The notes: a model not told the origin generated them from the sequence alone. A stretch of DNA of 30,193 bases from Cyanobacteria bacterium UBA2566 (GCA_002340255.1 DDLS01000117.1:1-30193), one strand, 5' to 3'. Counted from the stretch's first letter, positions 1-7,520 are shown. Translations and numbers: made by a program.

Positions 1-42
1 CAACCCTTGAATCAACAAAGTACATCAAGATTTCTTCTTTGA

Positions 43-220
43 GATGTCAACACATAAGGCGGCAGGGCTTGCCGTGTCAGTCTGCGGAGCGAGTGTAAGA
101 CCCGTTCATGTCCGCGAAGCGGAAACAGAGTAAATCTGTGAAGGCAACTGCGATGAAACAGAAACCTAAATCGTGAGGTTTAGGAATCCCCTCGCCTTTA
201 GGCAGGGGTGGATGTCAACA
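43..220 (+). mobile_element. Right-end remnant of an IS200/IS605-family element
   Basis: This stretch joins a TnpB C-terminal relic to a structured noncoding tail. The tail has two hairpins: AAACCT (162-167) pairs with AGGTTT (176-181), and CCCCT-c-GCC (188-196) pairs with GGC-AGGGG (201-208) around a TTTA loop. It ends in GGATGTCAACA. Known IS605-type elements end in such GC-rich hairpins, which serve as transposase sites and as the scaffold of the TnpB guide RNA. The 11-mer GATGTCAACAC occurs at both ends (43-53 and 211-221), which hints at a rearrangement or a miniature derivative. No TnpA gene lies in the window. Family assignment is inference from the protein relic and the hairpin layout. 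Confidence 0.6.
44..133 (+). pseudogene. TnpB (IS200/IS605 OrfB) C-terminal relic
   Basis: Reading from 44 to the TAA at 131-133 gives a peptide containing AAGLAVSVCGASVRP. This matches the segment just after the zinc ribbon in cyanobacterial TnpB proteins. The same frame has a TGA at 8-10, and residues upstream of about position 44 do not look like the TnpB zinc ribbon, so the gene is not simply cut by the window edge. TnpB is an RNA-guided nuclease related to Cas12; the catalytic core is absent here. The relic is followed directly by the hairpin tail of the element. Confidence 0.65.
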
Positions 221-301
221 CTTACAGTGTAGGGTGAGAATTAGTTATTAAATTTAATTAAATCTATATATCCTAACTCCGATTGGAGCGTCCTTCCTCA
301 A

Positions 302-685
302 ATGGCAAGCAAACACATATTAATGATCGATGATGAAATGGACATTCGAGAAATTGCTCGGATTAGTCTAGAAAAGTTGAGAGGTTGGCAGGTAACGGGT
401 ACAGCATCTGGATATGAAGGGGTAGAGTTGGCGCAACAACACCAACCCGATGTAATTCTCTTGGATGTGATGATGCCTGAGATTGACGGTAAAGAAACTC
501 TAAAGCTCTTAAAAGCGAATCCCAAAACTAAGCATATTCCTGTGATTTGGTTGACGGCTCAAGTTCAAATGACTCGTCGTGAAGCCGCTGCATCCGGAGG
601 AGTTGGAGTATTGATCAAGCCTTTTGATCCGCTGGAATTACCGAATCAAATTGAGGCGGCTCTAGATTTCCAAACAGAGGAATGA
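302..685 (+). CDS. Single-domain CheY-like response regulator
   Basis: A 127-residue stand-alone receiver domain. The acidic pocket is D10-D11, the phosphoacceptor is D55 in VILLDVMMPEIDG, the switch threonine is T85 and the conserved lysine is K106 in KPFD, so the phosphorylation site is complete. There is no output domain, so it should act by binding a partner. It lies 168 bp upstream of the HisKA-EAL gene on the same strand and could be its partner, although that protein lacks a kinase ATPase domain. No strong ribosome binding site precedes the ATG. Family assignment is firm; the partner is not known. Confidence 0.9.
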   Translation: MASKHILMIDDEMDIREIARISLEKLRGWQVTGTASGYEGVELAQQHQPDVILLDVMMPEIDGKETLKLLKANPKTKHIPVIWLTAQVQMTRREAAASGGVGVLIKPFDPLELPNQIEAALDFQTEE

Positions 686-816
686 TTCAGATTAGTGAGT
701 TAATCACTGAGTATGATTTAAGTAAAATGGATTGCAATTTGCAGCTTTGCAAGGCTCGAGGGATTGCTGACCCTTTCACAAGAATTTCATATTTCCTCTC
801 TAAAGTAAAGGTGATC

Positions 817-861
817 ATGACTAAACGACTAACTCATTGGGGCGATCGCGATTATGGATAA
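817..861 (+). CDS. Possible 14-codon leader ORF overlapping the EAL gene start
   Basis: ATG at 817 is preceded by AAAGG with good spacing and reads MTKRLTHWGDRDYG before TAA at 859-861. The next gene starts at ATG 854 inside the last codons, in another frame, and has no Shine-Dalgarno sequence of its own. The arrangement would suit translational coupling. The peptide has no recognisable family, so coding status is inferred only from the overlap and the ribosome site. Confidence 0.3.
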   Translation: MTKRLTHWGDRDYG

Positions 862-1909
862 AGAACATCTTAAATCCACTCCCCCGGATTTCCACCCTGA
901 ACTCTCGATGGACGAAGCAATTATGCTCCTGAGTCACGAACTTCGCACTCCCCTAACCTCCATTCGAGGTGTAGTTCGGCTGATGCAAAGTGGCCATGTT
1001 ACCCCAGAATCAGCAGAAGGCAAGTATATGTTGGCCATGGCCATTAAAAATATTGGTCGCTTGGAGCGCTTGGCTCAAACCATTGAACAGCAACCCACGC
1101 TTCCACTAACCTTGTTTAAGAAAGAAGATCTAGAAAAAATTCAATTAGAACTCGATCTCAAGCAAGCGATTGATAAACAAGAGTTAAGCCTTGTTTATCA
1201 GCCAATTGTCTCTTTATCTCCTAGAAAAGTAATGGCCTTTGAGGCCTTAATTCGTTGGCATCATGGGGCAAAAGGATTAATTTCACCAGGTACGTTTATT
1301 CCAGTGGCTGAACAAACGGGTTTGATTCATGAAATCGGCCAGTGGGTGATTCGTCAATCTTGCAGTCAGCTTAAGAGATGGAAGAATAGACTGCCCTCAG
1401 ATTATTCATTACTCATGAATTTGAATTTGTCACCCCTCCAGTTGCTTCATCCCCAGTTTTCAGAACAGTTAAAATCCTTAATTCAAGAGTTACAAATTAG
1501 TCCCTATGAAATTCGTTTAGAAATAACAGAAACCATGTTAATGGAAAATCTGGAGGTAGCGACCAATACTATTCAAGAATTGAGGGATTTTGGATTTGAG
1601 TTTGATATTGATGATTTTGGTACCGGTTATTCTTCTTTAAGTCGCCTCAAAAATTTAGCAGTAAATGGTCTAAAAATAGACCGATTTTTTCTTCAAGAGA
1701 AACAGTGGAATTTAATTAAAGCGATCTTACTCATTGCCTCCGATGTGGGTTTAGATGTCATTGCTGAAGGAGTGGAGACGGCAGAAGATTTTGAACAACT
1801 CAAAGAATTAGGCTGTCAGTATTTTCAAGGCTATTTCTTTTCTAAACCGGTTGATGAAAACTTAGCGATCGCCTGGATGGAAAATCAACTCTCTTGTTCC
1901 ATGGACTAG
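854..1909 (+). CDS. HisKA-EAL fusion, c-di-GMP phosphodiesterase
   Basis: A 351-residue soluble protein. Residues about 18-80 match the histidine kinase dimerisation and phosphoacceptor domain, with H28 in LLSHELRTPL, but no HATPase domain follows. Residues about 92-345 form an EAL domain. Its catalytic set is present: E130 of EALIR, N191, E223 of EITET, D253-D254 of DDFGTG, K274 and E305. It should therefore hydrolyse c-di-GMP. Having a phosphoacceptor helix pair without a kinase core suggests that H28 accepts phosphate from elsewhere, or that the segment is only a dimerisation module. A lone receiver lies upstream. The start at 854 keeps the whole HisKA part but lacks its own ribosome site. 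Confidence 0.88.
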   Translation: MDKEHLKSTPPDFHPELSMDEAIMLLSHELRTPLTSIRGVVRLMQSGHVTPESAEGKYMLAMAIKNIGRLERLAQTIEQQPTLPLTLFKKEDLEKIQLELDLKQAIDKQELSLVYQPIVSLSPRKVMAFEALIRWHHGAKGLISPGTFIPVAEQTGLIHEIGQWVIRQSCSQLKRWKNRLPSDYSLLMNLNLSPLQLLHPQFSEQLKSLIQELQISPYEIRLEITETMLMENLEVATNTIQELRDFGFEFDIDDFGTGYSSLSRLKNLAVNGLKIDRFFLQEKQWNLIKAILLIASDVGLDVIAEGVETAEDFEQLKELGCQYFQGYFFSKPVDENLAIAWMENQLSCSMD

Positions 1910-2016
1910 CACCCACGACTCACTGGCTATTCCCTAGGTGGAGATCGTCAGCGATCGCTCGGGAGGAACAAAGGGAGTAGGCTAACAATGCGAACCAGAA
2001 ACCCCTCCATTGCTCC

Positions 2017-2058
2017 ATGCTGAGTCTAGAAGAACTTTTTTGTCCTGTCGATGACTGA
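2017..2058 (+). pseudogene. Possible N-terminal relic of an IS982-like transposase
   Basis: The 290-bp gap between the EAL gene and ruvB contains an ATG reading MLSLEELFCPVDD and then TGA. This resembles the N-terminus (SLEELFC-VDDFC) of transposases common in cyanobacteria, as recalled from IS982-type proteins. Only 13 codons survive, no inverted repeats were seen, and the opposite strand also reads plausibly, so this is tentative. I see nothing else in the gap. Confidence 0.3.
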
Positions 2059-2201
2059 AGTATCATTGAGACGATCATAGAGCAACTCAAAAAGCCTTTC
2101 TTCAACTTAGAGTACCTCTTGTCGACGATCGCTTAACCAAAACTAACCTTACCATACAACTGATTTCCGATTCCCGGCTGCCACTCCCAGAGCAAAATGA
2201 C

Positions 2202-3311
2202 TTAATACGGTTCATCAGGATGAGCATATCCCAAGTGCTTCCAAGCCGCAGGTAAGGCAATTCTACCGCGAGAAGTGCGCTGTAAAAAACCAATTTGCAG
2301 TAGATAAGGTTCATACACTTCCTCAATGGTTTGGGCATCTTCTCCTGTAGCAGCCGCTAGGGTTTCCAAACCTACGGGACCCCCGCTAAAATTCTCAATC
2401 ATGGCACTTAAAATCAGTCGATCTGTCCAATCTAAACCGCAAGGATCGACATCATAGAGTTCCATGGCTTCAGCCGCTATTTCTTCAGAAATTGTACCCA
2501 GTTGTTTGACTTGGGCATAGTCCCGGACTCGGCGTAAAAGCCGGTTGGCGATACGCGGAGTGCCGCGCGATCGCCGGGCGATTTCCGTCGCTCCTTCGGC
2601 CGTGATTTCTGTGCTTAAAACTTTAGCCGCCCGTTCTACAATTAAACTTAATTCGTCTAATTCATAAAAGCGCAATCTTTGCAGTAATCCGAAGCGATCG
2701 CGCAAGGGGGAAGTTAACGCCCCCACTCGCGTGGTTGCCCCCACCAGAGTAAACGGTTTCAGCGGAATGCTGCGCGTTTTCGCCGTTTTCCCTTTACCGA
2801 CAGTAACATCTAAGCGAAAATCTTCCATCGCTGGATATAGTAATTCTTCCGCTACCCTGGAAAGACGATGAATTTCATCCAAAAACAGGATATCTCCAGC
2901 TTGCAAACTCACCAATAAGCCGACAATATCGCGGGGACGCTCTAAAGCTGGGGCGGCACTAATTTTGCAGGTTACGCCCATCTCGGCTGCTAAAATTAAG
3001 GACATCGTAGTTTTGCCCAATCCCGGCGGACCATAGAGTAATAAATGATCTAGCGGTTCCTTTCTCGCTTTCGCCGCTTGAATCGCAATTTCCAATACAC
3101 TTTTAAGATCTTTTTGTCCCACATAATCAGCTAATCGGTGGGGACGTAACTTTTCTTCCTGTTTGTCCGTTTCCTCCACGTTTGCTTCAGGTTGTAATAG
3201 GGATTCATCAATCTCCGGTTCTTGGCGTTGGGCTTGGTAGTTTTTGCGACCTGCACGCATTCGCCGTTTTTTGGGATCGGGAGAGGATGGGTAGGAAGAC
3301 TCAATGGCCAT
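2202..3311 (-). CDS. ruvB: Holliday junction branch migration ATPase RuvB
   Basis: RuvB is the AAA+ motor that, with RuvA, drives branch migration of Holliday junctions in recombinational repair. The 369-residue product has Walker A GPPGLGKTT at 94-102, Walker B LFLDEIH at about 142-148, sensor and arginine-finger region TTRVGALTSPLRDRFG at about 193-208, and the C-terminal winged helix ending in the usual QIGFLQRTSRGR segment. A charged N-terminal extension of about 55 residues precedes the core, which begins at LRPHRLADYVGQ; this is why the protein is longer than E. coli RuvB (336). It is divergent from the hypothetical gene at 3426, with a 114-bp shared upstream region. ruvA and ruvC are not in the window. 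Confidence 0.97.
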   Translation of the reverse strand: MAIESSYPSSPDPKKRRMRAGRKNYQAQRQEPEIDESLLQPEANVEETDKQEEKLRPHRLADYVGQKDLKSVLEIAIQAAKARKEPLDHLLLYGPPGLGKTTMSLILAAEMGVTCKISAAPALERPRDIVGLLVSLQAGDILFLDEIHRLSRVAEELLYPAMEDFRLDVTVGKGKTAKTRSIPLKPFTLVGATTRVGALTSPLRDRFGLLQRLRFYELDELSLIVERAAKVLSTEITAEGATEIARRSRGTPRIANRLLRRVRDYAQVKQLGTISEEIAAEAMELYDVDPCGLDWTDRLILSAMIENFSGGPVGLETLAAATGEDAQTIEEVYEPYLLQIGFLQRTSRGRIALPAAWKHLGYAHPDEPY

Positions 3312-3425
3312 AATTGGGGAGTAAATGCGAAAAGATAACAGGCAAGTGACAAACGGCAGAGTAAAATAACAATATTTAGAATTTCCGATACCGAAAGGTC
3401 AACGATCGCGATTAAACTTGAGATT

Positions 3426-3962
3426 ATGTCTTATCCCTCCTTAACTGTGCCAGAAAATGTCAGCTTTGAACAGGCGATCGCCCTCACTCAAACGTTTCTT
3501 GACCTCCTGGAAAAGGAAGAATTAAGCGAAGATGTCATTCAAACCACCGTCAATGAGTTAGTGAAGACGGAAAACGGAGCCAGGGGATTTTTTGTCACCT
3601 ATCTAACCGACAAACGATCGGTGAGCGATCGCCCCACTTCTGGCGTAATTGAAGGATTACAGACCTCTCCAGAAATTGTCAGTGAATTGCTGGTCAAAAA
3701 TGTAGCGATGTCTACTGCCATGGCGATTACCCATACGCGCAATCAAAACTTGGAGATGGCAGGCAATTCCCAAAAAGTCAAAGAACGTACTACCCATCTG
3801 ATCGCTCAACTCCAACTTCCCGAAGTTAAAACCAGAGCCAAACAGCTCTGTGAAAGTGCCCAAACTGGAACAGGAGAATATCAAAGTTTTCTGGAGCGCT
3901 GGGGATACGATGCGGAGCAAAAACAAGCAATTCAAGATGCTCTAGGTGACTTGAGTTTGTAA
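3426..3962 (+). CDS. Conserved hypothetical protein, probably helical
   Basis: A 178-residue acidic soluble protein with no signal peptide or membrane segment. Its composition, rich in Glu, Gln, Leu and Thr, predicts mostly helices. I do not recognise a functional family. HIP1-type GCGATCGC sites and codon use match the neighbours, so it looks like a native gene. It is divergent from ruvB and ends 17 bp before the stop of the convergent coiled-coil gene. A role in DNA repair cannot be inferred from proximity alone. Confidence 0.7.
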   Translation: MSYPSLTVPENVSFEQAIALTQTFLDLLEKEELSEDVIQTTVNELVKTENGARGFFVTYLTDKRSVSDRPTSGVIEGLQTSPEIVSELLVKNVAMSTAMAITHTRNQNLEMAGNSQKVKERTTHLIAQLQLPEVKTRAKQLCESAQTGTGEYQSFLERWGYDAEQKQAIQDALGDLSL

Positions 3963-3979
3963 TCAGTTAGGTGCGATTT

Positions 3980-4537
3980 TCAGTCATCTGTAGCATCATC
4001 TTCCCGCTCCTGTTGATTGAGCAAGATGTCCAGGATACGGCGATTCTCCGTTTGCAGTCCGCGAGTCTCTTCTTGAAGTCTCCGAATCTCTTCTTGTCGT
4101 TGATCCATTCTCTGAAATAACTGTCGCCGCTCCTCTCCTGCTTCTGCTACAGCATTGGCTAAAGCTTGAATCACACGAGCATTACTTTCAATCAGGCGCT
4201 CTTGCCTCTCGGCGGCCCTCGCGTTACTTTCAAGAATGCGATCGTGGCTCTGGACTGTTTCAAATAACTGTTGCCGCTCTTCCCTAGCTTCTCCTGAGGC
4301 CTGGGTTAAAGTTTCCATCATATGACTATTACTTTCAATCAGGCGCTCTTGCCTCTCGGCGGCCCTCGCGTTACTTTCAAGAATGCGATCGTGGCTCTGG
4401 ACTGTTTCAAATAACTGTTGCCGCTCTTCCCTAGCTTCTCCTGAGGCCTGGGTTAAAGCTTCCATCACACGACTATTGCTTTCGAGCAGATCGGCTAAAC
4501 GGTCTAATCTTTCATCGGTCCAGCGCTCTGTACTCAT
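3980..4537 (-). CDS. Coiled-coil protein with tandem 49-residue repeats
   Basis: A 185-residue, highly charged protein, almost entirely Glu/Gln/Arg/Leu-rich coiled coil, with an acidic C-terminus (EREDDATDD). Residues 19-67 and 68-116 are near-identical 49-residue units (start ESNSRVMEALTQASGEAREE), and a diverged third unit begins at about residue 117. A second coiled-coil block at about 150-178 reads EEIRRLQEETRGLQTENRR. There is no membrane segment or enzymatic motif. Similar short coiled-coil proteins are common in cyanobacteria; function is unknown. The gene is convergent with the one at 3426 and divergent from the ndh operon. Confidence 0.75.
   Translation of the reverse strand: MSTERWTDERLDRLADLLESNSRVMEALTQASGEAREERQQLFETVQSHDRILESNARAAERQERLIESNSHMMETLTQASGEAREERQQLFETVQSHDRILESNARAAERQERLIESNARVIQALANAVAEAGEERRQLFQRMDQRQEEIRRLQEETRGLQTENRRILDILLNQQEREDDATDD
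4181..4474. repeat. Two-copy 147-bp tandem direct repeat inside the coiled-coil gene
   Basis: Copy A is 4181-4327 and copy B is 4328-4474. By eye they differ at only three positions, all near the end of the unit (GTTTCCATCATATGACT versus GCTTCCATCACACGACT). 147 bp is exactly 49 codons, so the frame is kept. Near identity including synonymous sites shows a recent duplication or gene conversion. Confidence 0.95.
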
Positions 4538-4711
4538 CGAATGTGTCTCCTTTAATTTCCTATTTTTAGCTTAAAGGCAAATCACAGTTGAAGAGGCGGA
4601 TCGCCCCATCCCATTCCCCCATGGGACTATTTATGGTCAAATAGGAAGCATGTTTATGGGTCTAATTAGCAGATCAGACCCAAAAAAACCTCAATAAACT
4701 CTAAAATCCAT

Positions 4712-4732
4712 AAAGGAAGTAATCCTTCCTTT
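4712..4732 (+). promoter_or_regulatory. Leader hairpin upstream of ndhA
   Basis: AAAGGAAG (4712-4719) pairs perfectly with CTTCCTTT (4725-4732) around TAATC. It ends 20 bp before the ndhA ATG, just ahead of the ribosome site GAGGAAAG (about 4745-4752). A further stem, TGGGTCT (4657-4663) with AGACCCA (4676-4682), lies upstream. The position suits control of translation or mRNA stability, but function is inference. Confidence 0.4.
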
Positions 4733-4752
4733 CACTGGAATCGCGAGGAAAG

Positions 4753-5871
4753 ATGAATTTAGGAATTGACTTACAAAGAAGTTTTATCGAATTACTGACT
4801 AACTTCGGTCTCCCCCAGGGAGCGGCAAAAGCCCTGTGGGTTCCCCTACCGATGTTAGTGGTTCTGGTGGGTGCAACGGTAGGCGTATTGGTCACCACCT
4901 GGTTAGAAAGAAAAGTATCGGCTGCCGTACAACAGCGTATTGGGCCCGAATATATGGGTCCGTTTGGGGTCTTAGTCCCGGTTGCTGATGGTCTGAAACT
5001 GCTGTTGAAACAGGATATTATTCCCGATAAAGCCGATCCAATTTTGTTTACCCTCGGGCCGGCTCTGGTCGTGATCCCGGTCTTTTTGTCCTTTCTAATT
5101 GTGCCCTTTGGAGAAAACTTAATGATCTCCAATTTGGGAATTGGAATATTTTTGTGGATTGCCCTTTCCAGTGTTGCCCCCATTGGCTTGTTGATGTCAG
5201 GGTATGCCTCCAATAACAAGTATTCCCTGTTGGGAGGCCTGCGGGCAGCCGCACAATCGATTAGCTATGAGATTCCCTTAGCCTTTTGTGTACTGGCGAT
5301 CGTTATGATGTCCAATAGCCTCAGTACCGTTGATATTGTGGAGCAACAATCCGGATATGGAATTCTCGGCTGGAATGTCTGGCGGCAACCGGTAGGATTT
5401 ATCATTTTTTGGATCGCTGCTTTAGCTGAATGCGAACGCCTGCCCTTCGATTTACCGGAAGCAGAAGAAGAATTAGTGGCTGGATATCAAACCGAATACG
5501 CAGGCATGAAATTTGCCCTGTTTTACCTCGGTTCCTATGTAAACTTAGTACTTTCTGGCCTTCTGGTGGCTGTCCTATACTTAGGAGGATGGGAATTTAT
5601 TATTCCCGTCGATCAAGTGGCCCAGTGGTTGGGGATACCGGAAACGACTGGCTGGTTACAAGTGCTGATGGCCAGTTTAGGGATCGCGATGGTGATCTTC
5701 AAAACCTATTTACTGGTCTTCATTGCTGTTCTGTGTCGGTGGACTTTACCCCGCGTGCGGATTGACCAACTGTTAGATTTAGGATGGAAATTCCTCCTGC
5801 CAGTTTCTTTGGTTAATCTTCTATTGACAGCAGCCTTAAAGTTAGTCTTTCCCTTTGCCTTTGGCGGATAG
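4753..5871 (+). CDS. ndhA: NAD(P)H-quinone oxidoreductase subunit 1 (NdhA)
   Basis: Membrane subunit of thylakoid NDH-1, homologous to NuoH/ND1, forming the quinone-site chamber where the membrane arm meets the hydrophilic arm. The 372-residue protein has about eight membrane segments. Diagnostic stretches are LERKVSAAVQQRIGP at 51-65, and the acidic quinone-site loop AECERLPFDLPEAEEELVAGY at about 225-245. GAGGAAAG precedes the ATG at good spacing. First gene of the ndhA-ndhI-ndhG-ndhE operon, whose order is conserved in cyanobacteria and chloroplasts. NDH-1 serves cyclic electron flow, respiration and, with special subunits, CO2 uptake. Confidence 0.97.
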   Translation: MNLGIDLQRSFIELLTNFGLPQGAAKALWVPLPMLVVLVGATVGVLVTTWLERKVSAAVQQRIGPEYMGPFGVLVPVADGLKLLLKQDIIPDKADPILFTLGPALVVIPVFLSFLIVPFGENLMISNLGIGIFLWIALSSVAPIGLLMSGYASNNKYSLLGGLRAAAQSISYEIPLAFCVLAIVMMSNSLSTVDIVEQQSGYGILGWNVWRQPVGFIIFWIAALAECERLPFDLPEAEEELVAGYQTEYAGMKFALFYLGSYVNLVLSGLLVAVLYLGGWEFIIPVDQVAQWLGIPETTGWLQVLMASLGIAMVIFKTYLLVFIAVLCRWTLPRVRIDQLLDLGWKFLLPVSLVNLLLTAALKLVFPFAFGG

Positions 5872-5915
5872 TTGAGAGTGACCTGTTTTGTGTCGTTACG
5901 AGTGGTTAATCCATC

Positions 5916-6512
5916 ATGTTGAAGTTCTTAAAACAAGTCGGTGATTACGCGAAAGGGACGGTAGAAGCAGCGAAATATATTGGTCAAGGCCTCTCGGTGA
6001 CATTTGACCATATGCAACGTCGTCCCATTACCGTGCAATATCCCTATGAAAAACTGATTCCTTCGGAACGGTATCGGGGACGGATTCATTTTGAGTTTGA
6101 TAAGTGTATTTCCTGTGAAGTTTGCGTGCGGGTTTGTCCGATTAATCTTCCAGTGGTCGATTGGGAGATGAATAAAGAATCGAAGAAAAAACAACTCAAG
6201 CACTATAGTATCGATTTTGGAGTTTGTATTTTCTGCGCCAATTGCATTGAATATTGTCCGACGAATTGTTTGTCTGCGACGGAAGAGTATGAGTTGGCAG
6301 CCTACGATCGCCACGAGTTGAACTATGATAATGTAGCCCTAGGGCGCATTCCGTATAAAGTCACTAATGACCCCATGGTTCAACCGATGCGTGAATTTGC
6401 TTATCTGCCCAAGGGAGTCATTGACCCTCATACCGTATCCCATACAGAGCGACGGGCTGGACTGCGACCAGAGGAAATTCTGGAAAAATCGGAAACACCA
6501 AACAAGGATTAA
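5916..6512 (+). CDS. ndhI: NAD(P)H-quinone oxidoreductase subunit I, 2x[4Fe-4S] (NdhI)
   Basis: Peripheral iron-sulfur subunit of NDH-1 (NuoI/TYKY homologue) passing electrons towards the quinone site. The 198-residue protein has two four-cysteine motifs: C64, C67, C70, C74 and C104, C107, C110, C114, each CxxCxxCxxxCP. The cross-placed prolines are in place. The N-terminal helix (about 1-35) is the usual membrane-associated segment. It starts 44 bp after ndhA and ends 5 bp before the GTG start of ndhG, so the three are surely co-transcribed. Confidence 0.97.
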   Translation: MLKFLKQVGDYAKGTVEAAKYIGQGLSVTFDHMQRRPITVQYPYEKLIPSERYRGRIHFEFDKCISCEVCVRVCPINLPVVDWEMNKESKKKQLKHYSIDFGVCIFCANCIEYCPTNCLSATEEYELAAYDRHELNYDNVALGRIPYKVTNDPMVQPMREFAYLPKGVIDPHTVSHTERRAGLRPEEILEKSETPNKD

Positions 6513-6517
6513 AGAAC

Positions 6518-7129
6518 GTGAATTTAGCTGAAGGGGTTCAATTGGTCTCATTTGGGCTGTTGGCGATTATGGCGATCGCCGCAGCTCTTGGCGTAGTCTT
6601 ACTGAAGAATATTGTCCACTCTGCCTTTTTATTGGCGGGAGTGTTGATCAGTATGGCTGGGCTGTATCTGTTACTAAATGCGGGGTTTGTGGCAGCCGCT
6701 CAAACCTTGATCTATGTGGGCGCAATTAATGTCCTCATCCTGTTTGCCATTATGTTAGTGAATAAACAGGAAGACTATCAACCCCTGGTTCGGGGGTGGA
6801 TTCGCAAGGGTGCAACGGCTGCCGTTTGTGGGGGGTTGTTTGCCCTATTGAGTATGATGGTTCTGCAAACGCCCTGGCAACTCTCCACAGAGGCGATCGC
6901 CGGAGATAGTGCAACAGTGCTGATCGGTTTGCATTTCTTTAGTGATTTTCTCCTGCCATTTGAGTTGGCTTCTGTCCTCCTATTAATGGCTTTAGTGGGG
7001 GCAATTATTCTCGCCCGTCGGGAAGAAATTCCTGACCAACCTCCCCAGGGTAGAGGGATTTCTGATATTTTACAATTGCCGGAACGACCAAGAGAATTGG
7101 TCTCGTCCAGTAAAGAAACGGAATCTTAA
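6518..7129 (+). CDS. ndhG: NAD(P)H-quinone oxidoreductase subunit 6 (NdhG)
   Basis: Membrane-arm subunit of NDH-1, homologous to NuoJ/ND6. The 203-residue protein begins at GTG; the N-terminus (NLAEGVQLVSFGLLAIMAI) is typical of the family, and no in-frame ATG lies closer. Five hydrophobic segments are visible, with the conserved NAGFVAAAQTLIYVGAINVL at about 54-73 and ELASVLLLMALVGAI near 150-165. The C-terminal tail is charged. It sits 5 bp after ndhI; ndhE follows after 44 bp. Confidence 0.95.
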   Translation: MNLAEGVQLVSFGLLAIMAIAAALGVVLLKNIVHSAFLLAGVLISMAGLYLLLNAGFVAAAQTLIYVGAINVLILFAIMLVNKQEDYQPLVRGWIRKGATAAVCGGLFALLSMMVLQTPWQLSTEAIAGDSATVLIGLHFFSDFLLPFELASVLLLMALVGAIILARREEIPDQPPQGRGISDILQLPERPRELVSSSKETES

Positions 7130-7173
7130 AGGGGAACAGAGCTAGTTCATTGATTGGGAGAAGTGGAAACATA

Positions 7174-7485
7174 ATGGTTTTACAACTCGAATATTTTTTG
7201 CTCATTGCAGCCGCCCTATTTTGTATCGGTATTTATGGCTTGATTACTAGCCGAAATGCGGTACGAGTGTTAATGTCGATTGAGTTATTGCTCAATGCGG
7301 TTAACTTAAATTTGATGGCCTTTTCTAATTTCTTAGATCCCCAAGGCATTCGCGGCCAAGTGTTTACGGTATTTGTGATTACCGTAGCCGCAGCCGAAGC
7401 AGCCGTAGGCTTGGCGATCGTCCTATCGATTTACCGTAACCGCAATACCGTGGATATGGAGCAGTTTAACTTACTCAAATGGTAA
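7174..7485 (+). CDS. ndhE: NAD(P)H-quinone oxidoreductase subunit 4L (NdhE)
   Basis: Small membrane-arm subunit of NDH-1 (NuoK/ND4L). From ATG 7174 the product is 103 residues, the usual family length; an upstream in-frame TTG at 7150 would add eight residues that do not fit the family. Three membrane helices are present, with ITSRNAVRVLMSIELLLNAVN at about 19-39 carrying the conserved glutamate in helix 2, and TVAAAEAAVGLAI holding the second. Last gene of the ndhAIGE operon; a GC-rich hairpin follows. Confidence 0.96.
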   Translation: MVLQLEYFLLIAAALFCIGIYGLITSRNAVRVLMSIELLLNAVNLNLMAFSNFLDPQGIRGQVFTVFVITVAAAEAAVGLAIVLSIYRNRNTVDMEQFNLLKW

Positions 7486-7493
7486 GGGCAATT

Positions 7494-7520
7494 ATTGGGG
7501 TGGGGTCAACCGACCCCAAT
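7494..7520 (+). terminator. GC-rich hairpin after ndhE
   Basis: TGGGGTC (7501-7507) pairs with GACCCCA (7512-7518) around AACC; an alternative stem pairs ATTGGGG (7494-7500) with CCCCAAT (7514-7520). It begins 9 bp after the ndhE stop. There is no clear T-run, so it may be an mRNA 3' stabiliser rather than an intrinsic terminator. Confidence 0.45.

Noticed and set aside
1..300. CRISPR array, considered because of the repeated GATGTCAACAC
   Set aside because: There are only two copies, 168 bp apart with coding and hairpin sequence between them; no spacers or cas genes.
1920..2105. Minus-strand 61-codon frame in the EAL-ruvB gap
   Set aside because: Composition (Ser, Trp, Cys rich) is not protein-like, it has no ribosome site, and the plus strand carries a better transposase-like fragment.
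2102..2338. Minus-strand 78-codon frame overlapping the 3' end of ruvB
   Set aside because: It lies in another frame of ruvB, whose own frame is fully supported by motifs.
3131..3352. 73-codon frame over the ruvB start
   Set aside because: Out-of-frame overlap with the N-terminal extension of ruvB; no conserved features.
4657..4682. Rho-independent terminator from TGGGTCT/AGACCCA followed by A7
   Set aside because: The A-run lies on the plus strand after the stem and T would precede the stem on the minus strand, so neither direction has the terminator polarity.
4701..5219. 172-codon minus-strand frame opposite ndhA
   Set aside because: Antisense to a certain membrane subunit gene; low-complexity Thr/Arg/Pro content typical of shadow frames.
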